A DNA stretch of 32,320 nt. Origin: Agromyces seonyuensis (GTDB lineage Bacteria > Actinomycetota > Actinomycetes > Actinomycetales > Microbacteriaceae). The position numbers and the translations under genes are program-made. The notes under the pieces are model-generated. The model did not search any database. It was not told the DNA's origin and was given only the letters and a program-made list of their open reading frames with translations. How positions within the stretch are numbered: the first letter of the stretch is position 1; each line of letters begins with the position of its first letter. Of this stretch, positions 1-7,335 are shown piece after piece. Location of the stretch: NCBI RefSeq assembly GCF_009789225.1, contig NZ_WSTA01000041.1, forward strand, positions 1 through 32,320, written 5' to 3'.

Positions 1-606
1 CGGGAGGCGCTGCAGCGGGCCGCGCCGCCGCCCGTTGCGCGGCCCGCTGCCGCGCCTCCCGCGGCCGCGCCGCCCATCGCCCAGCCGCCATTCATCGCCC
101 AGCCCACCGCGCAACGACCTCCCTCGAGCGACGCCGCGCTGTCGCGCCCCGGTGCCGAGCCCTTCCGGCCGGTCGTCCCGGAGGCGCTCGACGGCTACCG
201 CCCCGGCGGACCGACCCTCCAGGCCGACCCGGCGGTCCTCGAGTTCGACGCCGGCTCGACCGACACCGCGAGGCTCCAGCAGCTCGCGACCGGCCAGCTC
301 CTCATCGTCGGGCGGCCCGCCCCCGAGACGGTGGCCGATGGCGCGCTCGACGAGTCGGAGCAGCGACGCGTCTACTCGGCGGTCGGCGTCGTGCTCGGCG
401 TCGTCGGGGTGCTCGCGTCCCTGTTCGTCGGCTGGATGGTCCCGATCTCGGTCGCGGCGATCGTCTTCGGCGTGCTCGGACTGCGCCGCGAGGAGGGGCG
501 TCGCACCGCGTCGCTCTTCGGCGTCTACGCGGGAGTCGTCGGCGTCGTCTTCAGTGCGATCTGGCTGGGCTACTACCTGATCACGTTCGGCGTCCTCCCG
601 GCCTGA
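1..606 (+). CDS. DUF4190-like membrane protein, 3' part
   Basis: The frame is open from base 1 to a TGA at 604-606, so this is the C-terminal 201 residues of a longer protein whose start lies outside the window. The visible N-terminal 60 residues are Ala/Pro-rich and low complexity, followed by a soluble stretch with no motif I recognise. From about residue 124 come hydrophobic segments (about 124-140, 143-160 and 170-195) separated by the charged turn LRREEGRRTA. This pattern, a helical hairpin with a short Arg-rich loop then a Gly/Val-rich helix, is typical of DUF4190-type small membrane domains of unknown function. The ATG at 331 is internal to the open frame and is not needed as a start. 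The gene converges on the methyltransferase with a 24-nt gap. Family call moderate; function unknown. Confidence 0.7.
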   Translation, partial: REALQRAAPPPVARPAAAPPAAAPPIAQPPFIAQPTAQRPPSSDAALSRPGAEPFRPVVPEALDGYRPGGPTLQADPAVLEFDAGSTDTARLQQLATGQLLIVGRPAPETVADGALDESEQRRVYSAVGVVLGVVGVLASLFVGWMVPISVAAIVFGVLGLRREEGRRTASLFGVYAGVVGVVFSAIWLGYYLITFGVLPA

Positions 607-630
607 GGCCGGGGGCGCTCGCGCGCGGGC

Positions 631-1821
631 TCAGTCGAGGCGCTCGACGAGCAGTGCGACGTGCTTCCCGGATTCCCGCGTGAGCACGAGGGTCGCCCGC
701 TCGTCGCCCTTCAGTCGGAGCCGGGTGCGCAGCGCGGCGGGATCGACGTCGGCGCCGCGCTTCTTGATCTCGAGGGTGCCGATCCCGCGTTCGGCGAGGG
801 CCATGCGGAGCCGTCGCTCCTCTGCGGGCAGCCGCTCGAGCACGCGGAAGCCGCGCGAGAACGGGGATTCGATGGGGCGGTCGGCGGTGAGGTAGGCGAT
901 GCCGTCGGAGAGCATCCTGGCGTCGTGGCCGGCCGCGAGCTCGCCGATCAGACGCGCCCGGATGACGGCGCCGTCCGGTTCGGCGAGGTACTCGCCGAGC
1001 GGTCCGATCTCGGCGTCGGCGCTGTCGGCCGGTGCGGTGAGCTCGTGTGCCTCGTCGCCTCGGATGACGAGGGCGGCGCGCCCGATGGCCGGCCGGCGCA
1101 CCGCGCCGAACCAGACGCCGAGTTCGACGACGTCGCCGTCGACGGAGATCCACTGCGCCTCGGCCTCGGCGGGGATGAGCGTGCGGTCGGTGCCGGGGCC
1201 GAGCTTCACGCCCGTGGCGCGCTCCGCGCCGACGCCGAACGCGAAGTCGAGCGATGGGGTGTAGTCGGCCGGATCCGCGAGGCGGCGCGTGCGGCCGCCC
1301 GACGCGACCCGGCGGGCGGGGTCGAGCCAGACGCCGTCGATGCCGCCGAGGTGGACGTCCTCGGCGAGGGAGTGCACCACGCGGGTCTTCTCGAACGGCG
1401 CCAGGTTGAAGGTGGCGATCGCCGCGGTGACCTCGTCGGCGTCGGCCGCGGTGACCTCGAGGCCGATGGCGGAGAGGGCGAGGGCGTCGCCGCCGATGCC
1501 GCACCCGAGGTCGGCGACGTGGCGGATGCCGGCGCGAGCGAACCGACCCGCGTGGAGCGCGGCGACGCGGAGGCGGGTGGCCTGCTCGAGGCCGGGCTCG
1601 GTGAAGAGCATCCGATCGGCGAACTCGCCGAACTTCGCGCGCGCCTTCGTGCGCAGCTTCGACTGGTTGAGCACCGCGGCGACGAGCGCGGGGGAGTGGC
1701 CGGCCTTGCGCAGATCGGAGACCGTGCGCACGACGTCGTCGTCCGAGTGCCACTCCGGCAGCGAGTCGAGCAGGGAGAGTCCCTGGGGGGAGAGCAATTC
1801 GACGAGCTCGGCGCGATCCAC
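631..1821 (-). CDS. Class I SAM-dependent methyltransferase with THUMP-like C-terminal domain
   Basis: A 396-residue protein. An N-terminal helical region (about 1-95) precedes a Rossmann methyltransferase core with the SAM-binding loop DLGCGIGGDAL at 104-114 and the motif LDPARR at 166-171, characteristic of this actinobacterial family. The C-terminal 70 residues (GTLEIKKRG, then a beta-rich LKGDERATLVLTR stretch) match the THUMP-like domain that normally ends these proteins, suggesting an RNA substrate, though none is established to my knowledge. The start is GTG at 1821. A TAGCGT hexamer ends 6 nt upstream and no Shine-Dalgarno is visible, so the transcript is probably leaderless. It is divergent from groES and lies between that gene and the convergent DUF4190-like gene. 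Family call is confident; the reaction is inferred. Confidence 0.85.
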   Translation of the reverse strand: MDRAELVELLSPQGLSLLDSLPEWHSDDDVVRTVSDLRKAGHSPALVAAVLNQSKLRTKARAKFGEFADRMLFTEPGLEQATRLRVAALHAGRFARAGIRHVADLGCGIGGDALALSAIGLEVTAADADEVTAAIATFNLAPFEKTRVVHSLAEDVHLGGIDGVWLDPARRVASGGRTRRLADPADYTPSLDFAFGVGAERATGVKLGPGTDRTLIPAEAEAQWISVDGDVVELGVWFGAVRRPAIGRAALVIRGDEAHELTAPADSADAEIGPLGEYLAEPDGAVIRARLIGELAAGHDARMLSDGIAYLTADRPIESPFSRGFRVLERLPAEERRLRMALAERGIGTLEIKKRGADVDPAALRTRLRLKGDERATLVLTRESGKHVALLVERLD

Positions 1822-1827
1822 CGCCCC

Positions 1828-1833
1828 ACGCTA
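1828..1833 (-). promoter_or_regulatory. -10 box of methyltransferase gene, probable leaderless start
   Basis: TAGCGT on the minus strand is separated by 6 nt from the GTG start at 1821. This geometry puts the transcription start at or next to the start codon. No clear -35 is visible. Confidence 0.5.
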
Positions 1834-1899
1834 GCAGCGCGCGCCGCGCGCTTCCGCCGCCGTCCGCCCGTCCCGGTCCGGTCGCAGTGCGTCACACCG

Positions 1900-1926
1900 C
1901 TGGCACTCGCGTTGCACGAGTGCCAG
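1900..1926. promoter_or_regulatory. CIRCE operator 1 (HrcA site)
   Basis: CTGGCACTC-N9-GAGTGCCAG is a perfect 9+9 inverted repeat with the 9-nt spacer of the CIRCE consensus (TTAGCACTC-N9-GAGTGCTAA). Its spacer and right arm boundary cover the -35 box TTGCAC of the groES promoter, so HrcA binding would block RNA polymerase. Confidence 0.9.
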
Positions 1927-1940
1927 AAGGGTCCTAGACT
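1912..1940 (+). promoter_or_regulatory. groES promoter
   Basis: -35 TTGCAC at 1912-1917 and -10 TAGACT at 1935-1940 are separated by the optimal 17 nt. The -35 lies inside CIRCE 1, and the predicted start near 1947 lies inside CIRCE 2. Confidence 0.75.
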
Positions 1941-1945
1941 TTCGG

Positions 1946-1972
1946 TTAGCACTCTCGTTCTGAGGCTGCTAA
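1946..1972. promoter_or_regulatory. CIRCE operator 2 (HrcA site)
   Basis: TTAGCACTC-N9-GGCTGCTAA: the left arm is an exact consensus match and the right arm matches 7 of 9 positions. It sits over the predicted transcription start of groES. Confidence 0.8.
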
Positions 1973-2000
1973 CCGTACTTCACCGAGAAAGAGGTCAACC

Positions 2001-2297
2001 GTGTCGGTTTCCATCAAGCCGCTCGAGGATCGCATCGTCATCAAGCAGGTCGAGGCCGAGCAGACCACCGCGTCGGGCCTCGTCATCCCCGACACCGCCA
2101 AGGAGAAGCCCCAGGAGGGCGAGGTCGTGGCGGTCGGCCCGGGTCGCATCGACGACAACGGCAACCGCGTCCCGCTCGACGTCGCGGTCGGCGACAAGGT
2201 CATCTACTCGAAGTACGGCGGCACCGAGGTCAAGTTCGGCGGCGAGGACTTCCTCGTCCTCTCTGCCCGCGACGTGCTCGCGGTCGTCGTCCGCTGA
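2001..2297 (+). CDS. groES: Co-chaperonin GroES (Hsp10)
   Basis: A 98-residue protein of normal GroES length. It opens with the signature [11 protein letters not shown], contains the mobile loop region ([14 protein letters not shown]) that docks on GroEL, and has the [16 protein letters not shown]-terminal strand pattern. GroES caps the GroEL chamber during ATP-driven protein folding in the cytoplasm. The GTG start at 2001 follows an AAAGAGG ribosome site. Two CIRCE elements overlap its sigma70-type promoter, so it is heat-inducible through HrcA. It is monocistronic: a hairpin terminator follows at once, and the next gene is a permease rather than groEL, so groEL must be encoded elsewhere. 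Confidence 0.97.
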   Translation: MSVSIKPLEDRIVIKQVEAEQTTASGLVIPDTAKEKPQEGEVVAVGPGRIDDNGNRVPLDVAVGDKVIYSKYGGTEVKFGGEDFLVLSARDVLAVVVR

Positions 2298-2316
2298 CCT
2301 GCCGCTCACGGCTTCC

Positions 2317-2350
2317 GAAGGCCGGCTCCCTGCTCGGGGCGCCGGCCTTC
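2317..2350 (+). terminator. groES intrinsic terminator-like hairpin
   Basis: GAAGGCCGGC at 2317-2326 pairs perfectly with GCCGGCCTTC at 2341-2350 across a 14-nt loop. The tail is GTCGTC rather than a T-run, as at other terminators in this window. Confidence 0.75.
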
Positions 2351-2431
2351 GTCGTCTCCGGATGACCCGAGCGGCGCTTTCTCGACGGTGCACGACCCTT
2401 TCGCACCGGCGTCGGCGTCCGCGGGCGGGAC

Positions 2432-2437
2432 TAGCCT
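2432..2437 (+). promoter_or_regulatory. -10 box of rarD-like gene, probable leaderless start
   Basis: TAGCCT is followed by 6 nt and the GTG start at 2444. No ribosome site precedes the start. Confidence 0.5.
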
Positions 2438-2443
2438 GCTCTG

Positions 2444-3391
2444 GTGGCACCTGAAACCGGCTCCGTCCCCGCGAACTCCGAACGGGCCGGGTACGCGTAC
2501 GCGGTCGGCGCCTACGGCCTCTGGGGGCTCCTCCCGCTCTACTTCCTGGCGCTCGCGCCGACCGGGCCGTTCGAGATCGTCGCGGCCCGCATCCTCTTCT
2601 CGCTCGTCTTCTGCGTCATCCTGCTGAGCGTCACGCGCACCTGGCGCCGGATGGGCCGACTGCTGCGCGACCGGCGGACGGTGCTGACGATGGGGCTCGC
2701 CGGCGTCCTCATCTTCGTGAATTGGCAGACGTACGTCTTCGCGGCGCTCTCCGGGCACGTGCTCGAGGCCGCGCTCGGCTACTTCATCAATCCGGTCGTG
2801 ACGGTGTTCCTCGGCGTGATCGTGCTCCGGGAACGGCTCAACAAGGTCCAGTGGACGGCGGTGGGCGTCAGCATCCTGGCCATCGTCGTGCTCACCGTCG
2901 CCTACGGCCAGCTTCCCTGGATCGCCCTCGTGCTCGCGTTCTCGTTCGGCTTCTACGGGCTCATCAAGAAGCGCGTCGGCCCAAAGGTCGATGCGGTGTC
3001 CGGGCTGACCCTCGAGACGGCCTGGCTCGTGCCCGTCGCAATCGCCGAGCTCATCGCCGTCGGCGTGACCGTCGGGCTCACGACGGGCACCGTGAGCCCG
3101 GTGCACACCGCCCTCATGGCGGGCACGGGCGTCATCACGGCGGTGCCGCTGCTGCTCTTCGCCGCAGGCAGCCGTCGGCTCCCCTTGACCGCGATGGGTT
3201 TCGTGCAGTTCTTCGCCCCGGTGCTGCAGTTCCTCGTCGGCGTGCTGGTGCTCGGCGAGCCGATGCCGCCCGAGCGCTGGGTCGGCTTCGGCCTCATCTG
3301 GGTCGCCCTCGTCATCCTGACGACGGATATGGTGCTGCGCGCACGTCGGTCCGGCCGAGTCGCGGATTCGTTGCACGCCGAGCCCGCCTGA
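2444..3391 (+). CDS. rarD: RarD-type EamA family permease
   Basis: A 315-residue polytopic inner-membrane protein with about ten hydrophobic helices, as expected for the RarD subgroup of the drug/metabolite transporter superfamily. Family features include AYGLWGLLPLYFLAL near the N-terminus, EIVAARILFS in helix 2, the NWQTYVFA and LGYFINP segments, and FGFYGLIKKR in the second half. The substrate is not known for most members; the name comes from the E. coli homologue. The start chosen is GTG at 2444, preceded by a TAGCCT box rather than a ribosome site. The gene stands alone between the groES terminator and the livK promoter. Family call strong, substrate unknown. Confidence 0.9.
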   Translation: MAPETGSVPANSERAGYAYAVGAYGLWGLLPLYFLALAPTGPFEIVAARILFSLVFCVILLSVTRTWRRMGRLLRDRRTVLTMGLAGVLIFVNWQTYVFAALSGHVLEAALGYFINPVVTVFLGVIVLRERLNKVQWTAVGVSILAIVVLTVAYGQLPWIALVLAFSFGFYGLIKKRVGPKVDAVSGLTLETAWLVPVAIAELIAVGVTVGLTTGTVSPVHTALMAGTGVITAVPLLLFAAGSRRLPLTAMGFVQFFAPVLQFLVGVLVLGEPMPPERWVGFGLIWVALVILTTDMVLRARRSGRVADSLHAEPA

Positions 3392-3484
3392 CGTCCGATT
3401 CGCTGCGTTCGGTGACGCTCAGGTAACGATTCGGCCGTGTTACACGCTTGTGATCGGCACGACTTGTTTCGGTCGATTTCGGAC

Positions 3485-3490
3485 CATACT
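3485..3490 (+). promoter_or_regulatory. Candidate livK -10 box
   Basis: CATACT at 3485-3490 with TTGTTT at 3464-3469 upstream (15-nt spacer, shorter than ideal) gives a plausible promoter about 70 nt before the livK start. Weak call. Confidence 0.35.
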
Positions 3491-3566
3491 CTCGGACGCA
3501 CTGGTTGAGGACGTGTCCCCACGTCCGCATACCCGAACCAAGAATCCTTCAGTCCCAAGGAGAATC

Positions 3567-4847
3567 ATGAGCGTTCTGGCCAAGCCCACGGCCCGGCGTC
3601 GCGGAGCGGTTGCAGGAGTGGCGCTCGCCGCTTCGAGCCTGCTGCTCCTCACCGCCTGCGCGACCAGCGACAGCCCCGCCGAGTCCGACGCCCCCGCGGC
3701 CGTCGAAGACCTCAGCCTCAAGATCGGCACCGCGCTGCCCCAGACCGGCAACCTCGCCTTCCTCGGCCCGCCCGAAGAGGCCGGCGTCAAGTACGCGCTG
3801 TCGGAGATCAACGCGGCCACGGCCGACACCGGTCTCGACCTCGAGGTCGTCTTCGGCGACTCGGGCGACACCGACAACAAGGCCTACGAGTCCGAGATCC
3901 CGCGCCTCCTCGGCGAAGACGTCTCCGCCATCATCGGCGCCGCGTCCTCGGGCACCTCGCTCCAGTTCATCGACCAGGTCGTCGGCGCTGGCGTCATCCA
4001 GTTCTCGCCGGCCAACACGTCCGACGCGTTCACGACCTACGACGACAACGGCCTGTACTTCCGCACGGCCCCGTCCGACACGCTCCAGGGCGAGGTCCTC
4101 GGCAACCTGATCGCCGAAGACGGCAACCAGACGCTCGGCATGATCGTCCTCAACGACTCGTACGGCACCGGCCTGGCGAAGTACGTGACCGAGGCGTTCG
4201 AGGCCGCCGGCGGCGAGGTCGTCGCCGCTCCGACCTACAACACCGGCGACACGTCGTTCGACGCCCAGATCAGCGAGGTCCTCGCGGCCGACCCCGACGC
4301 GATCGCCCTGATCACGTTCGACGAGGTCTCGACGATCCTCCCGAGCCTCTTCGGCCAGTTCCCCGCCGACAAGCTCTACTTCGTCGACGGCAACCTGAAG
4401 AACTTCGCGGACGCCGGCTTCCCCGCCGGTTCGCTGACCGGTTCGAAGGGCACCCTCCCGGGCCTGACGATCGACTCGATCTCCGACTTCACCGGCGCGC
4501 TGGACGAGTTCCTCGCCGCTGAGGGCGAAGAGCCCCTCGAGGACTACAGCTACGCGGCCGAGTCCTACGACGCCACCATCCTCCTCGCCCTCGCGTCCCT
4601 CGCCGCCGGCTCGACCGACGGCACCGAGATCGCCGCGAAGCTGCAGGAAGTCTCCGGCGGCTCCGGCGACGGCGAGAAGTGCTCGACCTACGCCGAGTGC
4701 GCCGCGATCATCGTGGACGGCGGCACCGCCGACTACGACGGCATCTCGGGCCCCATCACGTTCGACGAGGTCGGCGACCCGACCGAGGCGTCGATCGGCA
4801 TCTACGAGTACGGCGACGACAACACCTACGCCGCCTACGAGGGCTGA
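3567..4847 (+). CDS. livK: Branched-chain amino acid ABC transporter substrate-binding lipoprotein (LivK-like)
   Basis: A 426-residue precursor. Residues 1-31 form a lipoprotein signal: ARRR, a hydrophobic core, then LTAC with the lipidated Cys at 31. The mature part is a type 1 periplasmic-binding fold of the leucine/isoleucine/valine receptor family (KIGTALPQTGNLAFLG, AIIGAASSGTSLQ, QFSPANTS, a DSYGTGLAKYV segment). It would be anchored outside the membrane and deliver ligand to the LivHM permease encoded by the converging livHMGF genes at 5552-9650. The ATG at 3567 follows AAGGAGA; the longer open frame from 3450 would place a non-signal extension before the lipobox. Ligand specificity (branched-chain amino acids versus urea or other small amides) cannot be fixed from sequence alone. 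Confidence 0.9.
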   Translation: MSVLAKPTARRRGAVAGVALAASSLLLLTACATSDSPAESDAPAAVEDLSLKIGTALPQTGNLAFLGPPEEAGVKYALSEINAATADTGLDLEVVFGDSGDTDNKAYESEIPRLLGEDVSAIIGAASSGTSLQFIDQVVGAGVIQFSPANTSDAFTTYDDNGLYFRTAPSDTLQGEVLGNLIAEDGNQTLGMIVLNDSYGTGLAKYVTEAFEAAGGEVVAAPTYNTGDTSFDAQISEVLAADPDAIALITFDEVSTILPSLFGQFPADKLYFVDGNLKNFADAGFPAGSLTGSKGTLPGLTIDSISDFTGALDEFLAAEGEEPLEDYSYAAESYDATILLALASLAAGSTDGTEIAAKLQEVSGGSGDGEKCSTYAECAAIIVDGGTADYDGISGPITFDEVGDPTEASIGIYEYGDDNTYAAYEG

Positions 4848-4884
4848 TCACGCAGCGCGTGAACTGACGCACTGACGTCCAGGA

Positions 4885-4916
4885 GCGGCCCCCGGTTCTT
4901 CGGAACCGGGGGCCGC
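4885..4916 (+). terminator. livK terminator
   Basis: A 14-bp perfect stem (4885-4898 with 4903-4916) is closed by a TTCG tetraloop, 37 nt after the livK stop, with the tail TTCGTCGT. Confidence 0.9.
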
Positions 4917-5487
4917 TTCGTCGTGCCCGGGGTCGGGCTCCGAGGCGGCGGGCGACGCCGCCGGCGACGAGTGAGGGACTCCGGGTCCGAGTCCCCGTCA
5001 CGGCGCTCCGTGCAGCCGGACCGCGCCGTGCGTCGTCCGCCGAGGCGGGGCGAAGCGCGCTACGAACGGATGACCGAGCGGGCTGCTTCGCTCTGCACGG
5101 CGTCGGGGGAGCAGCGCGCCCGTGGAACCCGGATGGACACGCCCTCCTCTGAGCGGACCTTCCGCGCGGCGGGGCGCTGCGGGCCGGGTGCGCCACTGCC
5201 GCGGGGTGCTTGCGGGCACCGCAGGGCTGCTGCGCGGCTGCGGGGGACGGCTGTGCCGACTGTGGGGGCGGCTGCGCGGCTGCTGGGGGTGGCTGCGGGC
5301 CGCGGGCGGATTGCGGGCTGCGAGCCGCTACTGCGTGGCCTCAGCGTGGCCCTGCGCGGCGCTGATCCGGCTTCGGGCGGCACCGAGGCGCGCCGGGGCC
5401 CCGCATAACCGCGACCCCAGACATCCCGGCGCCCGAGGCATCCGGAACGACGGCGCACGCCCGCCTGCCGGCCGAACCCGGACATAC
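4917..5487. other. Intergenic gap without a credible gene
   Basis: About 570 nt lie between the livK terminator and the livF terminator. Open frames here (for example 4923-5408 on +, 5060-5485 on -) are Arg/Ala/Gly-rich, have no ribosome site or recognisable motif, and overlap on both strands as expected in GC-rich noncoding DNA. The only structure I see is the G-rich repeat at 5221-5325. No tRNA T-loop signature was found. Confidence 0.6.
5221..5325 (+). repeat. G-rich imperfect tandem repeat with G-tracts
   Basis: CTGCGCGGCTGC occurs at 5230-5241 and again at 5272-5283 (42-nt period), each followed at once or after one base by a GGGGG run. G-runs at 5242, 5264, 5285, 5296, 5303 and 5314 all lie on the plus strand, an asymmetry not seen in the flanking genes. 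Confidence 0.6.
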
Positions 5488-5490
5488 GGA

Positions 5491-5526
5491 AACGGCCCCC
5501 CGCAGCCGGAGCTGCGAGGGGCCGTT
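5491..5526 (-). terminator. livHMGF operon terminator
   Basis: AACGGCCCC...GGGGCCGTT encloses a second stem (CGCAGC/GCTGCG) with a CGGA loop and a C/A mismatch between the two. Read on the minus strand it follows livF by about 25 nt, and its tail is TTCCGTATGT. Confidence 0.85.
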
Positions 5527-5551
5527 CGTGCGGGCGGGACCGCAGCCGGGA

Positions 5552-6319
5552 TCAGTCCTGGCCGAGGGTGCCCAGGTAGAGCTCGGTGACCTTCGGATCC
5601 TGGAGGAGCTCGCGTCCGCTGCCGGTGTAGGCGTCGCGGCCCTGGTCGAGCACGTACCCGCGGTCGCAGATCTGCAGGCATCGCCGGGCGTTCTGCTCGA
5701 CCATGATGCAGGTCACGCCCGCCTTGTTGATCTCCGAGACGCGGATGAACGCCTCGTCCTGGCGCACCGGCGAGAGGCCGGCGCTCGGCTCGTCGAGCAG
5801 GAGCACCTTCGGGTCCATCATGAGCGCACGGCCCATGGCGACCATCTGGCGCTCGCCGCCGGAGAGGGACCCCGCGCGCTGCTTGAGCCGCTTGCCGAGC
5901 TCCGCGAAGATGCCCGTGACGAACTCGAGGCGCTCGTCGTAGGCCTTCGGGCGCTGGTAGAGGCCCATCTGCAGGTTCTCCTCGATGGTGAGCGAGGGGA
6001 ACACGTTGTTCGTCTGGGGGATGAACCCGACGCCGCGGGCGACGAGCTTGTTCGCCTTGAGGCCGGTGATGGTGTCGCCCTCGAGCGTGATCGACCCCGA
6101 GCGCACGTGGACCTGGCCGAAGATCGCCTTGAGGAGCGTCGACTTGCCGGCGCCGTTCGGGCCGATGATGCCGATGAGCTCGCCCTTGGCCGCGGTGAGG
6201 TTCGCGCCGTTCAGGATGTTGACGCCGGGCAGGTACCCCGCGTGCAGGTCGCTGACGACGACGACGGGCTCCGCCGCCGGCGAACCGGCGGGGACGGGGG
6301 CGGGTGCGGTGCTGCTCAC
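5552..6319 (-). CDS. livF: Branched-chain amino acid ABC transporter ATP-binding protein LivF
   Basis: A 255-residue ABC ATPase. After a short Ala/Pro-rich leader (1-18) come Walker A GPNGAGKST at 53-61, the LSGGERQM signature, Walker B VLLLDEPSAGLSP, and the VEQNAR switch region typical of LivF. The C-terminus ends with LLQDPKVTELYLG, the hallmark end of LivF proteins. It pairs with LivG to power the LivHM permease at the inner face of the membrane. The start is the GTG at 6319, whose GTGA overlaps the livG stop by 4 nt, implying translational coupling. It is the last gene of the minus-strand operon and is followed by a strong hairpin. Confidence 0.95.
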   Translation of the reverse strand: MSSTAPAPVPAGSPAAEPVVVVSDLHAGYLPGVNILNGANLTAAKGELIGIIGPNGAGKSTLLKAIFGQVHVRSGSITLEGDTITGLKANKLVARGVGFIPQTNNVFPSLTIEENLQMGLYQRPKAYDERLEFVTGIFAELGKRLKQRAGSLSGGERQMVAMGRALMMDPKVLLLDEPSAGLSPVRQDEAFIRVSEINKAGVTCIMVEQNARRCLQICDRGYVLDQGRDAYTGSGRELLQDPKVTELYLGTLGQD

Positions 6320-7335
6320 TTGGTTTCCTCCTCGTCCGCGGCCTGCTCGGCCTGGATCTCCTCGAGCAGATCCTCGAGCGCCTCGGCGGAGGCGCTCGAC
6401 TCCGCGCCCTCGGGCGCGGGGACGCGACCGGTGACGACGCCGAGGTCGAGCTCCTGGTGCGCGCCGAGGTACGCGTCGATGACGGCCGGGTCCTGCATGA
6501 CCGAGTACGGGTCGCCTTCGGCGACCACGCGGCCCTCGGCCATGACGACGACCCAGTCGGCGATGTGCCGGACCATGTGCATGTCGTGCTCGACGAACAG
6601 CACGGTCATGCCCTCTTCCTTCAGGTCGAGGATGTGCTCGAGCAGCGACTGCGTGAGGGCCGGGTTCACCCCGGCCATCGGCTCGTCGAGCATGACGAGC
6701 TTCGGGTCGCTCATGAGCGCGCGCGCCATCTCGAGGAGCTTGCGCTGACCGCCGGAGAGGCTCGCCGCGAAGTCGCCCGCCTTGGCGTCGAGCTTGAACT
6801 TCGTGAGCAGCTCCATGGCGCGGGTCTCGAGCTCGGTGTCCTGCTTGCGCCACATCGCGGGGATGAGGCTCTGCCAGAAGCGCTCGCCGCGCTGGCCCGT
6901 CGCACCGAGCTTCATGTTCTCGAGCACGGTGAGCAGGCCGAGGGCCTTGGTGAGCTGGAAGGTGCGCACCTGGCCCATACGGGCGACCTTGAAGGCCGGC
7001 ACGCCCGACAGCGACTTGCCGTCGAAGGTCCAGGAACCCTCGTTGGGCCGGTCGAAGCCGGTCAGCAGGTTGAACAGCGTCGTCTTGCCGGCGCCGTTCG
7101 GGCCGATGAGCGCCGTGATGGCGCCGCGGGGGATCTCGAGGTGGTCGACGTCGACGGCCGTGAGGCCGCCGAACGTGCGGCGCACGCCATCGGCCACGAT
7201 GATCGGGTCGACCTTGGCGACGCCGGGTGCGGCGTCGCCGACGTGCAGGCCGGTCGTCTTGGCGCGGGGCGTCGACGCGGTCGGCGGGGCGGCGTTCGTC
7301 TCCGGCGTGTCCGGAGCGGGGATCTCACTTGACAA
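6316..7335 (-). CDS. livG: Branched-chain amino acid ABC transporter ATP-binding protein LivG
   Basis: A 339-residue ABC ATPase: Walker A GPNGAGKTT at 78-86, signature LSGGQRK, Walker B LVMLDEPMAGVNP, and the switch FVEHDMHMV that identifies LivG. It is longer than the usual 250-260 residues because of an Ala/Pro-rich N-terminal extension (about 45 residues) and an acidic, Ser/Ala/Glu-rich C-terminal tail (about 50 residues) of unknown role. The start is TTG at 7335, preceded at 7 nt by AAGGAG located inside the end of livM; the two genes overlap by 11 nt. No ATG is available in frame near this point, and the ribosome site supports the TTG. Confidence 0.92.
   Translation of the reverse strand: MSSEIPAPDTPETNAAPPTASTPRAKTTGLHVGDAAPGVAKVDPIIVADGVRRTFGGLTAVDVDHLEIPRGAITALIGPNGAGKTTLFNLLTGFDRPNEGSWTFDGKSLSGVPAFKVARMGQVRTFQLTKALGLLTVLENMKLGATGQRGERFWQSLIPAMWRKQDTELETRAMELLTKFKLDAKAGDFAASLSGGQRKLLEMARALMSDPKLVMLDEPMAGVNPALTQSLLEHILDLKEEGMTVLFVEHDMHMVRHIADWVVVMAEGRVVAEGDPYSVMQDPAVIDAYLGAHQELDLGVVTGRVPAPEGAESSASAEALEDLLEEIQAEQAADEEETK

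Noticed and set aside
661-2454. 597-residue plus-strand open frame
   Set aside because: It crosses the methyltransferase antisense and groES out of frame; both of those have clear family motifs and this does not.
4923-5589. Several open frames in the livK-livF gap
   Set aside because: Low-complexity Arg/Ala/Gly products, mutually overlapping on both strands, no ribosome sites, partly within a G-rich repeat.
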